From assembly GCF_000802245.2 (NCBI RefSeq), contig NZ_CP021080.1, positions 3,906,001 through 3,970,000 on the forward strand: a DNA stretch of 64,000 bases, in the 5' to 3' direction. Source of the DNA: Streptomyces pluripotens (lineage in GTDB: Bacteria > Actinomycetota > Actinomycetes > Streptomycetales > Streptomycetaceae). Positions 28,635-37,857 of this stretch are shown here, piece by piece. Within the stretch, counting starts at the first letter, position 1, and the number at the start of each line of letters is the position of its first letter. Below the pieces are notes generated by a model. The model ran no database searches. It saw nothing but the letters and a program-made list of their open reading frames with translations, and had not been told where the DNA came from. The position numbers and the translations under genes were made by a program.

Positions 28635-28883
28635 TCAGACTGACAGAGGTACCGGGTGTACCTCGTCCGCACGGTGCCCGGCGCGCTCATGGATGCGCTG
28701 GACGGCCTCGGCCGAGGGAGCCTCGGAGAGGCAGTAGACGACGCCGGACTCCGGGTCCGCCCATGCCTTCTCGAAGTGCACGCCCTCTTCTTCCTCGATG
28801 GCGAGGTCGGCACCGTGCGCCTGCTTCAGCTGGTCGGCCGTAATGCCTTTCATTCCGTGGTGGACGTCCATGAACCTGCCCAT
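28635..28883 (-). CDS. DUF4242 / SCO4226-like nickel-binding protein
   Basis: 82 residues, close to the S. coelicolor SCO4226 nickel-binding protein as I recall it. MGRFMDVHHGMKGIT provides histidines, and HGADLAIEEEEGVHFEKAW, GVVYCLSEAPSAEAVQRIHE and ERAGHRADEVHPVPLS are diagnostic of the ferredoxin-like DUF4242 fold. AGGAGGTG precedes ATG 28883. It follows phoU and mtpA on the same strand, a metal/phosphate neighbourhood. Confidence 0.85.
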   Translation of the reverse strand: MGRFMDVHHGMKGITADQLKQAHGADLAIEEEEGVHFEKAWADPESGVVYCLSEAPSAEAVQRIHERAGHRADEVHPVPLSV

Positions 28884-28955
28884 GGCTCCACACCTCCTTC
28901 TCACCTGCCTATGTCCATGGTGCGCCTGGCGTCCGGCGGTGGCATCCGGTACGGG

Positions 28956-28990
28956 AAGGGCCGGTGCGAATCGGGTGCACACCGGCCCTT
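28956..28990 (-). terminator. Terminator after mtpA
   Basis: AAGGGCCGGTG and CACCGGCCCTT are perfect 11-bp arms with a 13-nt loop, 19 bp past the mtpA stop on the minus strand and before the DUF4242 gene. Confidence 0.7.
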
Positions 28991-29009
28991 GCCCCGGACG
29001 GCCGTAGCG

Positions 29010-29174
29010 TCAGCCGCACTGGCAGGGGTTGCCCGACTGGCAGCCGCAACCGCAGCCGGAGCCGCAGCCGCACGCGCCGAACAGCGGAAGGCTCCTGATC
29101 TCGGCGGGCTGCTCGGTCTGGCGCTCTTGCGTGGGGTCGGGTGTGGTGCTGCTGGTGCTGGGGGATTCGGCCAT
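29010..29174 (-). CDS. mtpA: MtpA-like metallothionein, 54 aa
   Basis: A short gene: MAESPSTSSTTPDPTQERQ, then EIRSLPLFGA and a Cys/Gly cluster CGCGSGCGCGCQSGNPCQCG at the C-terminus (8 Cys in the last 20 residues), ideal for binding Zn or Cu. GGAGGG precedes ATG 29174. Streptomyces mtpA lies beside phoU and is under PhoP control (established), and the same order is seen here. It is too short for many gene finders. Confidence 0.88.
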   Translation of the reverse strand: MAESPSTSSTTPDPTQERQTEQPAEIRSLPLFGACGCGSGCGCGCQSGNPCQCG

Positions 29175-29322
29175 GGGTCCCTCCTAGACGCGGGGGCAGG
29201 GGTGCCCTCGCCCATTCCATGCCCGCTCCGCTGGGCGCATCAACGGCGCACGGAGGCGCCCACACGCCCGTACGCCCGTTCCGGTCCCTCGTCCGCAGGC
29301 CGTCCGCGGGCTCCCGGCGGTG

Positions 29323-30012
29323 CTACGGGCCCTCGACGCCGGTCACCGGCTGGATGTCCGGCTGCAGCTCGTCCGCGTGCTCACCCGTGACCAGGTAGAC
29401 GACGCGCTTGGCGACGGCCACCGCGTGATCGGCGTAGCGCTCGTAGTAACGGCCGAGCAGGGTGACGTCCACGGCCGTCTCGATGCCGTGCTTCCAGCGG
29501 TCGTCGATCAAGTGCTGGAAGAGGGTGCGGTGCAGGAGGTCCATCTCGTCGTCGTCCTGCTCCAGCTGCAGCGCGAGGTCGACGTCCTTCGTCACGATCA
29601 CCTCGGCGGCCTTCGCCATCAGACGTTGCGCGAGCTGGCCCATCTCCAGGATGGTGGCATGCAGATCCTGCGGGACGGCTCGCTGGGGGAAGCGCAGCCG
29701 GGCCAGCTTGGCCACGTGCTGGGCGAGGTCGCCGGAGCGCTCCAGATCGGCGGACATGCGCAGTGACGTGACCACGATCCTGAGGTCGGTCGCCACCGGT
29801 TGCTGGCGTGCCAGCAGGGCTATCGCCCGGGCCTCCAGGTCGTGCTGGAGCTCGTCGACCTTCTGGTCCGCCTCGATGACGCTTTCGGCCAGCTTGAGGT
29901 CGGCGTCCAGGATGGCGGTCGTGGCGCGCCCGATCGCCGATCCGACCAGCCGGGCCATCTCCACCAGTCCGTCGCCGATCGAGTCAAGTTCCTCGTGGTA
30001 CGCGTCCCGCAT
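29323..30012 (-). CDS. phoU: Phosphate transport/two-component regulator PhoU
   Basis: 229 residues, two three-helix bundles. Family hallmarks are MRDAYHEELDSIGDGLVEMA, KVDELQHDLEARAIALLARQ, VVTSLRMSADLERSGDLAQH and DVTLLGRYYERYADHAVAVA, the E/DxxxD metal-binding helices. PhoU transmits phosphate sufficiency to PhoR. Divergent from phoR across a 240-bp regulatory gap. Confidence 0.94.
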   Translation of the reverse strand: MRDAYHEELDSIGDGLVEMARLVGSAIGRATTAILDADLKLAESVIEADQKVDELQHDLEARAIALLARQQPVATDLRIVVTSLRMSADLERSGDLAQHVAKLARLRFPQRAVPQDLHATILEMGQLAQRLMAKAAEVIVTKDVDLALQLEQDDDEMDLLHRTLFQHLIDDRWKHGIETAVDVTLLGRYYERYADHAVAVAKRVVYLVTGEHADELQPDIQPVTGVEGP

Positions 30013-30146
30013 CAGGGTTCCCTCTCCTACGTGTGCTTCGGGGGCTCCGGGGGCCGTGACACCTCGCGCCCGGCACGGACCGGCGGTGCGAACCCCACGC
30101 TCCCCACGCTCCCACGTTCTGCCACCTACGCGTCGGCTTCTGCCAC

Positions 30147-30179
30147 CACAAATGAATCAACACTGGCTCCTAGGTGAAC
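30147..30179 (-). promoter_or_regulatory. PHO box candidate in the phoU-phoR intergenic region
   Basis: On the minus strand three adjacent 11-nt units read GTTCACCTAGG (30169-30179), AGCCAGTGTTG (30158-30168) and ATTCATTTGTG (30147-30157). The first fits the Streptomyces PhoP direct-repeat unit well, the third moderately, the second weakly. PhoP is known to bind between phoU and phoRP and to autoregulate. Confidence 0.6.
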
Positions 30180-30252
30180 TCTGAGCGACGAGTGTCCGAG
30201 GTCGCACCCCGACGGCTGTGGTCATGTCGTGGCCCGTGCCTAACCTGGAGGC

Positions 30253-31503
30253 ATGGACGTGAACGCGGCGGTCGCCGCAGCGGCAGCGATCGCCGGGGTG
30301 CTCACCGGTGTCATCGCCATGCTGGCGTTCCGCTGGAGCGAACGCGACCAGAGGCGACCGACCAGGACTTCCCTGCACACCGACCCGGTGCTCCCGCCCG
30401 GCGTGGACACCGTGCTGTCGGTGCTGCGCTCCTCGGCCGTCGTCCTCGACGAGGCCGACGCCGTGGTCAAGGCCAGCTCCGCAGCCTATGCCCTGGGGCT
30501 GGTGCGCGGCGGCAAGCTCGCCATCGAGCCCATGCTGCAGATGACCAGGGACACGAGGAGGGACGGCGAGATACGCCAGGTCGAGTTGGATCTGCCCCGG
30601 CGCGGCACTGGACGCGGCGAGGCCCTCGCCGTATCGGCGCGCGTGGCCCCGCTCGGTTCCCGCCTGGTCCTGCTGCTGGTCGAGGACCTGACCGAGGCCC
30701 GCAGGATCGAGGCCGTACGACGCGACTTCGTGGCGAACGTCAGCCATGAGCTGAAGACGCCCGTCGGCGCGCTGTCCCTCCTGTCCGAGGCGGTCATGGA
30801 CGCCTCCGACGATCCCGAGGCCGTCGAGCGCTTCGCCGGCCGGATGCAGATCGAGGCGACCCGTCTGACCAACCTGGTCCAGGAGCTGATCGACCTCTCC
30901 CGGGTGCAGAACGACGACCCGCTGGAGGACGCCGAGCCGGTCGGTGTGGACGAACTGGTCGCCGAGGCCATCGACCGCTGCCGGCACCAGGCGGGGACGA
31001 AGCAGATCACCATGGCCTCCGGTGGCACGGCCGGACTGCACGTCTGGGGGAACCGGGGCCAGCTGGCCGCCGCCCTGGGCAATCTGGTCGAGAACGCCGT
31101 GAACTACTCTCCGGCCCGCACCCGGGTCGGTATCGCTGCCCGGCGGGTGTCCGCGCCCGGCGGCGATCTGATCGAGGTCGCCGTGACCGACCAGGGCATC
31201 GGCATCTCCGACAAGGACAAGGAGCGCATCTTCGAGCGCTTCTACCGCGTCGATCCGGCCCGCTCCCGGGCCACCGGCGGCACCGGTCTGGGTCTCGCGA
31301 TCGTCAAACACGTGGTCGCCTCGCACGGCGGGGAGGTCACGGTCTGGAGCGCCGAAGGTCAGGGCTCCACCTTCACCCTCAGGCTGCCGGAGGCGGGCGC
31401 GGCCCGCGACCGCGCGCAACAGCACCCCGACCTCGACGACGAGGCGGGCACCCCCGACTCATCCCCGTACGAACCGCTTCCCGCCCCGGAGGTCCTTCCG
31501 TGA
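30253..31503 (+). CDS. phoR: Phosphate sensor histidine kinase PhoR (SenX3-like)
   Basis: 416 residues. One N-terminal TM (AAAAIAGVLTGVIAMLAF), a PAS-like region (~50-150), H box FVANVSHELKTPVGAL (His near 165), N box NLVENAVNYSP, G1 VTDQGIGISDKDKERIFERF and G2 GGTGLGLAIVKHV. Orthologous to mycobacterial SenX3. ATG 30253; the stop overlaps the phoP start (GTGA). Confidence 0.94.
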   Translation: MDVNAAVAAAAAIAGVLTGVIAMLAFRWSERDQRRPTRTSLHTDPVLPPGVDTVLSVLRSSAVVLDEADAVVKASSAAYALGLVRGGKLAIEPMLQMTRDTRRDGEIRQVELDLPRRGTGRGEALAVSARVAPLGSRLVLLLVEDLTEARRIEAVRRDFVANVSHELKTPVGALSLLSEAVMDASDDPEAVERFAGRMQIEATRLTNLVQELIDLSRVQNDDPLEDAEPVGVDELVAEAIDRCRHQAGTKQITMASGGTAGLHVWGNRGQLAAALGNLVENAVNYSPARTRVGIAARRVSAPGGDLIEVAVTDQGIGISDKDKERIFERFYRVDPARSRATGGTGLGLAIVKHVVASHGGEVTVWSAEGQGSTFTLRLPEAGAARDRAQQHPDLDDEAGTPDSSPYEPLPAPEVLP

Positions 31504-32180
31504 CCCGAGTGCTCGTCGTCGAGGACGAGGAGTCCTTCTCCGACGCCCTGTCGTACATGCTCCGCAAAGAGGGCTTCGAGGTCGCCGTGGCGGCGACCGG
31601 CCCGGACGGACTCGACGAGTTCGAGCGCAATGGCGCCGACCTCGTCCTGCTCGACCTGATGCTGCCGGGTCTGCCCGGCACCGAGGTCTGCCGTCAACTG
31701 CGCGGCCGTTCCAATGTCCCCGTGATCATGGTGACCGCGAAGGACAGCGAGATCGACAAGGTGGTCGGCCTGGAAATAGGAGCCGACGACTACGTCACCA
31801 AGCCGTTCTCCTCCCGTGAACTGGTCGCCCGGATCCGCGCGGTGCTGCGCCGTCGCGGCGAGCCGGAGGAGGTCACCCCGGCCGCTCTGGAGGCGGGACC
31901 GGTCCGTATGGACGTCGACCGCCATGTGGTGACGGTGGCCGGCTCCAAGGTCGACCTTCCCCTCAAGGAGTTCGACCTGCTGGAGATGCTCCTGCGCAAC
32001 GCCGGGCGCGTCCTCACCCGCATGCAGCTCATCGACCGCGTCTGGGGCGCCGACTACGTGGGCGACACCAAGACTCTCGACGTCCATGTCAAGCGCCTGC
32101 GCGCCAAGATCGAGCCGGACCCGGGTGCACCGCGCTACCTGGTGACGGTCCGCGGTCTGGGCTACAAGTTCGAGCCGTAG
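31500..32180 (+). CDS. phoP: Phosphate response regulator PhoP (RegX3-like)
   Basis: 226 residues, OmpR class. Receiver with acidic pocket VVEDEESFSDALSYMLRKEG, phospho-Asp near residue 52 in VLLDLMLPG, Lys in MVTAKDS. C-terminal winged helix (LPLKEFDLLEMLLRNAGRVL, TKTLDVHVKRLRAKIEPDPG). It activates pho regulon genes under phosphate limitation. Translationally coupled to phoR. Confidence 0.95.
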   Translation: MTRVLVVEDEESFSDALSYMLRKEGFEVAVAATGPDGLDEFERNGADLVLLDLMLPGLPGTEVCRQLRGRSNVPVIMVTAKDSEIDKVVGLEIGADDYVTKPFSSRELVARIRAVLRRRGEPEEVTPAALEAGPVRMDVDRHVVTVAGSKVDLPLKEFDLLEMLLRNAGRVLTRMQLIDRVWGADYVGDTKTLDVHVKRLRAKIEPDPGAPRYLVTVRGLGYKFEP

Positions 32181-32219
32181 GCCGGGCAGGGCTCCTGGTG
32201 CCGCGACAGCCGCGGCGCC

Positions 32220-32272
32220 AGCCACGCCGAAGGGCGGCACCCCGGACCGGGGTGCCGCCCTTCGGCGTGGCT
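32220..32272. terminator. Bidirectional terminator between phoP and the lipoprotein gene
   Basis: Perfect 24-bp arms (32220-32243 and 32249-32272) with a 5-nt loop, containing CCGAAGGGCGGCACCCC and its complement. Midway between converging stops at 32180 and 32286. Confidence 0.9.
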
Positions 32273-32285
32273 GCGGTGCGACCGC

Positions 32286-32954
32286 TCAGTTGCCGGCAGC
32301 CGACTGCGAGGCCGAGTCGCTCGGGGTGGCGGCCGTTTCGGAAGCCGTGGACGAGGGGGTCGCGGTGCTGCCCTTCGCCGGCTTGCTGCTGCTGGACGCG
32401 GTCGCGCCCGGGGCGCCGGAGGTGGTGGCGGGGGCGGACGGGATCTCGCTCGGGCCCCACTCGCCGAAGTAGCTGGTGGCCGGGACGACGAAGGCGCGCA
32501 GGCTCACGTCACCGGTCTTGCTGAAGGTGAAGGTGACTTTCTGGGCGTTGCCGTCCTGGACCGCTTCACGACCGCTGCTCACCATGGCGGAGGCGTTGCC
32601 CTTGCCGCCGATGACCAGGGAGCCGTGCGCCGGGACGGTCAGGGTCTGACCCTTGGCCGGCGTCAGCTTGACGGCCTCGCTGGTGCCCGGGATCGTGAGC
32701 GACTGCAGCGTCTGGTCCTTGCCGCCCACGTTGAACAGGGTCGCCGAGACCACGGCCGGACCCGTCGAGTTCAGGTCGGGCTGCGTGATGATCGTGGCGT
32801 TCTGGATCTTGATGTCGCCCACACTGGTCGCCGCGTTGTCCGGCTTGATCTGCAGGGTCTGGGCGTTGTTGCCGGCGCCACAGGCGGCGAGCGAGGCGAT
32901 CGAGAAGACGATGGCGGAGGCGGCGAGGGCGCCGCGTCGAAGGCTGCTGCTCAC
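32286..32954 (-). CDS. Secreted lipoprotein, PCu(A)C-like/DUF461 region
   Basis: 222 residues. Signal peptide with lipobox (GALAASAIVFSIASLAAC, Cys near residue 23). A compact beta-domain follows (VGDIKIQNATIITQPDLN, TGPAVVSATLFNVGGKDQTL, VPAHGSLVIGGKGNASAM), then a Ser/Thr/Ala-rich tail. The Met/His set of true PCuAC copper chaperones is not evident. GTG 32954 follows AGGAGTT. Lies between phoP and carD as in other streptomycetes. Confidence 0.75.
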   Translation of the reverse strand: MSSSLRRGALAASAIVFSIASLAACGAGNNAQTLQIKPDNAATSVGDIKIQNATIITQPDLNSTGPAVVSATLFNVGGKDQTLQSLTIPGTSEAVKLTPAKGQTLTVPAHGSLVIGGKGNASAMVSSGREAVQDGNAQKVTFTFSKTGDVSLRAFVVPATSYFGEWGPSEIPSAPATTSGAPGATASSSSKPAKGSTATPSSTASETAATPSDSASQSAAGN

Positions 32955-33060
32955 GGCGGCGGCAACTCCTTGAACGCACGGGCGGCTTCCTTGTAAAGCC
33001 ACCCTAAATGTCTGTCGGCGACCTTAGGTTACCGAGCCGTTCCCGCGCGGCCGCACCCGA

Positions 33061-33103
33061 CCCTCCCCCGAGTGCCGGGCGTCCCTCCGGGCGGGGGTAC
33101 CCC
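33061..33103. repeat. REP-like dispersed repeat upstream of carD
   Basis: Begins CCCTCCCC and ends GGGGGTACCCC with a GCCGGGCGTCCC core; CCCCCG and CGGGGG pair to form a hairpin. Same ends as the element inside the UvrA-like gene. It sits in the 684-bp gap 32955-33638; no supported gene lies in that gap and the carD promoter was not identified with confidence. Confidence 0.6.
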
Positions 33104-33638
33104 GGCCGCCACAGGTGACCCGCCGGTCACATTCCGCGGCGGCTGGTCCGTCATTCACATAACACGGCAGCGCCCCCCTCTCGGGCCCCGACCAAGGCTC
33201 GGGTAACTCGGCTCTTGCCATCACCCGGAAGGCGTCTCGCAACACTGCGGCAACATCGCTCACGGGATTTCTGCGAAGGAATGCGCGGGAGCCCCGATAT
33301 TGAACGCGGGCCACCCCCGCCGGCCATCGTTGATCAATTTCGGATTCGTCTCACATCCATCTCGGGTCACCGAACGGAGTAGCGGAAGTCGTACGCTTGG
33401 AACCGGACAAAGTGGGGCGTTCGTCCACTTGGAGTGAGCTTCTGGGGCGTGTACGGTGCGCGTTTCGCCTCGCCCGGAGAGCCCCTCCGACCTGCGAATA
33501 CCCGCTTCCGCAGGCCCCTCGCAGCACGTTCCGGTTGCTGTTGTCAAGCCCCGAGATATGCCCTGACCTGCGAAAACGCCATTCAGAAGACGCCGTATCC
33601 GTGTTACCCTGGATAGCCACGGAAGGGGTACCTGTCAC

Positions 33639-34121
33639 ATGACGTTCAAGGTTGGCGACACCGTGGTCTATCCCCATCACGGGGCCGCGCTGATCGAGGC
33701 CATCGAAACTCGCCAGATCAAAGGCGTGGACAAGACCTACTTGGTGCTGAAGGTCGCCCAGGGTGACCTGACGGTGCGTGTGCCAGCGGACAATGCGGAG
33801 TTCGTCGGCGTGCGTGATGTGGTCGGTCAGGACGGGCTCGACCGGGTCTTCGAGGTGCTGCGTGCGCCGTATGCCGAAGAGCCCACGAACTGGTCCCGTC
33901 GCTACAAGGCAAATCTGGAGAAGCTCGCCTCCGGCGATGTCATCAAGGTCGCAGAAGTCGTGCGTGACCTGTGGCGTCGTGAGCGTGAGCGCGGACTCTC
34001 CGCCGGTGAGAAGCGCATGCTAGCCAAGGCCCGCCAGATTCTGGTGAGCGAGCTGGCTCTCGCTGAGAACACGAACGAGGACAAGGCCGAGGCTCTGCTC
34101 GACGAGGTGCTCGCTTCCTGA
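33639..34121 (+). CDS. carD: CarD-family RNA polymerase-binding regulator
   Basis: 160 residues. CarD stabilises the open complex at rRNA and other promoters by binding RNAP beta and upstream DNA. The N-terminal Tudor-like RNAP-interacting domain starts [20 protein letters not shown] and includes [20 protein letters not shown]; the C-terminal helical DNA-binding part includes [20 protein letters not shown] and [20 protein letters not shown] with the conserved Trp. ATG 33639 after GGAAGGGG. The 297 bp after the gene hold nothing recognised. Confidence 0.96.
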   Translation: MTFKVGDTVVYPHHGAALIEAIETRQIKGVDKTYLVLKVAQGDLTVRVPADNAEFVGVRDVVGQDGLDRVFEVLRAPYAEEPTNWSRRYKANLEKLASGDVIKVAEVVRDLWRRERERGLSAGEKRMLAKARQILVSELALAENTNEDKAEALLDEVLAS

Positions 34122-34418
34122 GGCGCGGCGGCAGCGATCCCTCGCTTCCGGCACGCTCAGCTTCAGCACGCTCAGCACAGTGAAATGCCGCGGTGCCCGA
34201 TGACACTCACCCTGTCGCCGGGCGCTGCGGCATGTTCGTCCCCGCAGTGCCTCGCATGTTCCCCGAGGGTCTTCACCTACGGCCCCCGATACGTGACGTG
34301 CCGGGCCCGGGCGGATGGCTCGACCAGGGTCACGGAAAGGGTCCGGTCAAGGCGTCGCGCTCGGCACTCCTCCAGGCCATACCCACCTAGGTCGAGCACA
34401 CAAACCTGACAGGAACCG

Positions 34419-35171
34419 ATGTCTGACGAACCGCGCCCTTCGCCTGCGCAGACCTCTGTCGCCGCCGTGATTCCCGCCGCCGGCCGCGGCGTACGCCTCG
34501 GCCCAGGCGCCCCCAAGGCGCTGCGCACGCTGAACGGCACGCCCATGCTCATCCACGCGGTGCACGCGCTCGCCGCGTCCCGTTACGTCTCCCTGGTGAT
34601 CGTCGTGGCCCCGCCGGACGGCGCCGCCGAGGTCAAGTCCCTGCTCGATGCGCACGAACTCCCCGAGCGCACCGATTTCCTGGTCGTCCCCGGCGGGGAG
34701 TCCCGCCAGGAATCGGTCAAGCTCGGTCTCGACGCCCTGCCGCCCGAGTACGGCATCGTCCTGGTCCACGACGCTGCCCGCCCGCTCGTCCCCGTCGACA
34801 CCGTGGACGGGGTCGTCGAGGCGGTACGTGACGGTGCCCTCGCCGTCGTCCCCGCACTGCCACTGGCCGACACCGTGAAGGAGGTCGAGCCCGCAGCCGT
34901 GCCCGGCGACCCCGAACCGGTCGTCGCCACGCCCGACCGCGCCCGGCTGCGCGCGGTACAGACCCCCCAGGGCTTCGACCGCGTGACCCTGGTCCGCGCC
35001 CACGAGACCGTCACCGAGAACGTCACCGACGACGCGAGCATGGTGGAGCAGCTGGGGCTGACCGTCGTCGCCGTACCCGGCCATGAGGAGGCCTTCAAGG
35101 TCACCCGCCCGCTCGACCTGGTCCTCGCCGAGGCGGTCCTGGCCCGCAGGAGGCTCACCGATGGCTTCTGA
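34419..35171 (+). CDS. ispD: 2-C-methyl-D-erythritol 4-phosphate cytidylyltransferase
   Basis: 250 residues. Third step of the MEP isoprenoid pathway (CTP + MEP to CDP-ME). Nucleotide-binding [53 protein letters not shown] and [11 protein letters not shown] are diagnostic. ATG 34419. It overlaps ispF by 11 bp. Confidence 0.95.
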   Translation: MSDEPRPSPAQTSVAAVIPAAGRGVRLGPGAPKALRTLNGTPMLIHAVHALAASRYVSLVIVVAPPDGAAEVKSLLDAHELPERTDFLVVPGGESRQESVKLGLDALPPEYGIVLVHDAARPLVPVDTVDGVVEAVRDGALAVVPALPLADTVKEVEPAAVPGDPEPVVATPDRARLRAVQTPQGFDRVTLVRAHETVTENVTDDASMVEQLGLTVVAVPGHEEAFKVTRPLDLVLAEAVLARRRLTDGF

Positions 35172-35694
35172 ACGGTCTCCCGAGCCGCCTTTTGGGCCGG
35201 CTTCCGAGCGGCCCCTGGTGCTTCCCCGGGTCGGTATCGGCACGGACGTCCATGCCTTCGAAGAGGGGCGGGAGCTGTGGTGCGCCGGCCTGAAGTGGGA
35301 GGGGCAGGGGCCGGGCCTGGCTGGGCACTCCGACGCCGACGTCGTGGCGCACGCCGCCTGCAACGCCCTCTTCTCCGCCGCCGGTCTCGGTGATCTGGGT
35401 CGGCACTTCGGCACCGGCCGCCCTGAGTGGTCCGGCGCGTCCGGGACCACCCTGCTCACCGAGGCGGCCCGGATCGTCCGTGAGGCGGGCTTCACCATCG
35501 GCAACATCGCCGTACAGGTCGTCGGTCCCCGACCGAAGATCGGCAAGCGGCGGGACGAGGCCGAGGAGATCCTCTCCGAAGCGGCCGGCGCACCGGTCTC
35601 GGTCTCCGGCGCGACCACGGACGGCCTCGGCTTCCCGGGCCGCGACGAGGGCCTGATGGCGGTGGCGACGGCCCTGGTGGCCCGGACCGGCTGA
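35161..35694 (+). CDS. ispF: 2-C-methyl-D-erythritol 2,4-cyclodiphosphate synthase
   Basis: 177 residues. Cyclises CDP-ME2P in the MEP pathway. Metal ligands are in [12 protein letters not shown] and [48 protein letters not shown] and [20 protein letters not shown] complete the signature. ATG 35161 lies inside ispD, implying coupling. Confidence 0.95.
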   Translation: MASERSPEPPFGPASERPLVLPRVGIGTDVHAFEEGRELWCAGLKWEGQGPGLAGHSDADVVAHAACNALFSAAGLGDLGRHFGTGRPEWSGASGTTLLTEAARIVREAGFTIGNIAVQVVGPRPKIGKRRDEAEEILSEAAGAPVSVSGATTDGLGFPGRDEGLMAVATALVARTG

Positions 35695-35879
35695 CCGTTC
35701 GGCACCGGGTCGCCGCAGTCGGGGCTCCCGGGCCCGCGGCGACCGGACTGCCGGGGCGTGGCGGTGTTCCCGGGGTGGGCGGGCCCCGGGGCGCGGCGGC
35801 GCGTTCGTGGCCTGTTCGCCGTGCGGGGGAGTGGAGAGCGTGCGGGGGCACCGGAAGAGTCACCGCCGACCGTGGTCGT

Positions 35880-36295
35880 GTGGAGGTATCCAGGTCGGCC
35901 GCCCGGTCCGACCGGCTCAAGTCCCTGCTCGACGGCAAGGTGTTCATCGTCGTCGGCACCGTCCTAGCCCGACGGCAGCCCGCAGATGTCCCCGGTCCGG
36001 GTGAAACGGGACGGCGACCAGATCCTCTTCTCCACCACGGTCAACCGCCGCACGAAGAAGAACCTGGACCGCGACCCGCGGGTGACGGTCGTCGTCATGA
36101 ACCCGAGCAGCCCGACGCGTACGCCGAGGTCCGCGGCACCGTCGAGGTGACCACCGGGGGCGGCCCGGAACTCATCAACGAGCTGAACGAGAAGTACACG
36201 GAGAGAAGTACGTGGACTTCAACCGCGCCTCCGTGCACGACGCCCAGCGGGTGGTCGTGCGGATCACGGCCCGGAACGTCACCGGGACGAGGTGA
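35880..36295 (+). pseudogene. Frameshifted PNPOx-type F420-dependent oxidoreductase
   Basis: Similarity to a ~135-residue pyridoxamine-oxidase-fold protein runs through three frames: RLKSLLDGKVFIVVGTV from GTG 35880; then PDGSPQMSPVRVKRDGD, ILFSTTVNRRTKKNLDRDPR and VTVVVMNP; then YAEVRGTVEVTTGGGPELIN and ELNEKYTE; finally VDFNRASVHDAQRVVVRITA ending at TGA 36293-36295. At least three indels and an in-frame TAG are needed. Core neighbours are intact, so this is decay or, less likely, clustered sequencing errors. Confidence 0.8.
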
Positions 36296-36355
36296 GTCAC
36301 CCGCGTTGTGGGGAAGGGGCGTCAGGCACGTCCCGGCGCCCACTACCCTGGAGTG

Positions 36356-37756
36356 GTGACTATTCGCCTGTACGACACCAACGCCCGGCAGATCCGTGAT
36401 TTCACCCCGCTCAGGCCGGGCTGTGTCTCGATCTACCTGTGTGGCGCGACCGTGCAGGCGCCGCCGCACATCGGTCACATCCGCTCGTACCTCAACTTCG
36501 ACATCATGCGTCGCTGGTTCGCGTACCGCGGTTATGACGTGACGTTCATCCGGAACGTCACGGACATCGATGACAAGATCATTGCCAAGGGCCACGAGCA
36601 GGACCGGCCGTGGTGGTCGATCGGGTACGAGAACGAGCGCGCCTTCAACGACGGCTACAACGCCCTCGGGTGCCTCCCGCCCACCTACGAGCCCCGCGCC
36701 ACCGGGCACGTGCCCGAGATGGTCGAGATGATGCAGCGCCTCATCGAGCGCGGGCACGCCTACGAGGCCGAGGGCAACGTCTATTTCGACGTACGGTCCT
36801 TCCCGCAGTACCTGGAGCTGTCCCGGCAGGAGCTGGACAACCTGCTCCAGCCCTCGGGCGAGGGCGAGACCGGCAAGCGGGACCAGCGCGACTTCGCCAT
36901 GTGGAAGGCGGCGAAGCCGGGCGAGCCGAGCTGGCCGACGCCTTGGGGCCCGGGTCGGCCCGGCTGGCACCTGGAGTGCTCGGCGATGGCCCACAAGTAC
37001 CTCGGCAGCGCCTTCGACATCCACGGCGGCGGCGTCGACCTGATCTTCCCGCACCACGAGAACGAGATCGCCCAGGCCAAGGCGTTCGGCGACGAGTTCG
37101 CCCGCTACTGGCTGCACAACGCCTGGGTCACCCTGAGCGGCGAGAAGATGTCGAAGTCGCTCGGCAACAGCGTCCTGGTCTCCGAGATGGTCAAGCGGTG
37201 GCGGCCGATCGTGTTGCGCTACTACCTCGGTACCCCGCACTACCGCTCGATGATCGAGTACAGCGAGGCGTCGGTGCACGAGGCCGAGTCGGCGTTCGCC
37301 CGGATCGAGGGCTTCGTGCAGCGGGTCACCGAACTGGCCGGGGAGACCGTGGAGCCCGCCGCCGAGGTCCCGTCCGCCTTCGCCGCGGCGATGGACGACG
37401 ACATGGGCGTGCCGCAGGCCCTCGCGGTCGTGCACACCGCCGTCCGGCACGGCAACAGCGCGCTGGCCGCCGGCGACAAGGAAGCCGCCGTGGCCCGGCT
37501 CGCGGAGGTGCGGGCCATGCTCGGCGTCCTCGGTCTCGACCCGCTCGATGCGCACTGGGCAGGCGAGGCCGACCGGAGCGAAGACCTGCACGGCGTGGTC
37601 GACGGCCTCGTGCGCCTGGTCCTGGACCAGCGCGAGTCCGCCCGCGCACGCAAGGACTGGGCCACCGCCGACGCCATCCGCGATCAGCTGGGGCAGTCGG
37701 GTCTGGTCATCGAGGACAGCCCGCAGGGTCCGCGCTGGAGCCTCGGAGCCCGTTGA
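36356..37756 (+). CDS. cysS: Cysteinyl-tRNA synthetase
   Basis: 466 residues, class I aaRS. Zinc Cys in SIYLCGATVQ, HIGH-like PPHIGHIRSYLNFD, WHLECSAM with the second zinc ligand, HHENEIAQAKAFG, and KMSKS in GEKMSKSLGNSVLVS. An MshC paralogue is less likely: the C-terminal anticodon-binding part and CysRS length are present. GTG 36356 is chosen by family start (VTIRLYDTNARQ). TACCCT at 36343-36348 lies 7 bp upstream, so the transcript may be leaderless. Confidence 0.94.
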   Translation: MTIRLYDTNARQIRDFTPLRPGCVSIYLCGATVQAPPHIGHIRSYLNFDIMRRWFAYRGYDVTFIRNVTDIDDKIIAKGHEQDRPWWSIGYENERAFNDGYNALGCLPPTYEPRATGHVPEMVEMMQRLIERGHAYEAEGNVYFDVRSFPQYLELSRQELDNLLQPSGEGETGKRDQRDFAMWKAAKPGEPSWPTPWGPGRPGWHLECSAMAHKYLGSAFDIHGGGVDLIFPHHENEIAQAKAFGDEFARYWLHNAWVTLSGEKMSKSLGNSVLVSEMVKRWRPIVLRYYLGTPHYRSMIEYSEASVHEAESAFARIEGFVQRVTELAGETVEPAAEVPSAFAAAMDDDMGVPQALAVVHTAVRHGNSALAAGDKEAAVARLAEVRAMLGVLGLDPLDAHWAGEADRSEDLHGVVDGLVRLVLDQRESARARKDWATADAIRDQLGQSGLVIEDSPQGPRWSLGAR

Positions 37757-37776
37757 GCACCCACCCTTGATCGATT

Positions 37777-37802
37777 GTGCCGCCCGGCCCTCCGGGCGGC
37801 AC
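37777..37802 (+). terminator. Terminator after cysS
   Basis: GTGCCGCCCGG and CCGGGCGGCAC form an 11-bp perfect stem with a 4-nt loop, 20 bp past the stop. The rlmB start is 55 bp further on. Confidence 0.75.
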
Positions 37803-37857
37803 ACTGCATAAGACATACGTACGAAACGCTTTTCCCGAGAGTAGAGACAGGTAACTC

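Noticed and set aside
36356..37756. mshC (cysteine:GlcN-Ins ligase), a CysS paralogue in mycothiol synthesis
   Set aside because: Length and the C-terminal anticodon-binding region fit cysteinyl-tRNA synthetase, and the position after ispF is that of cysS.
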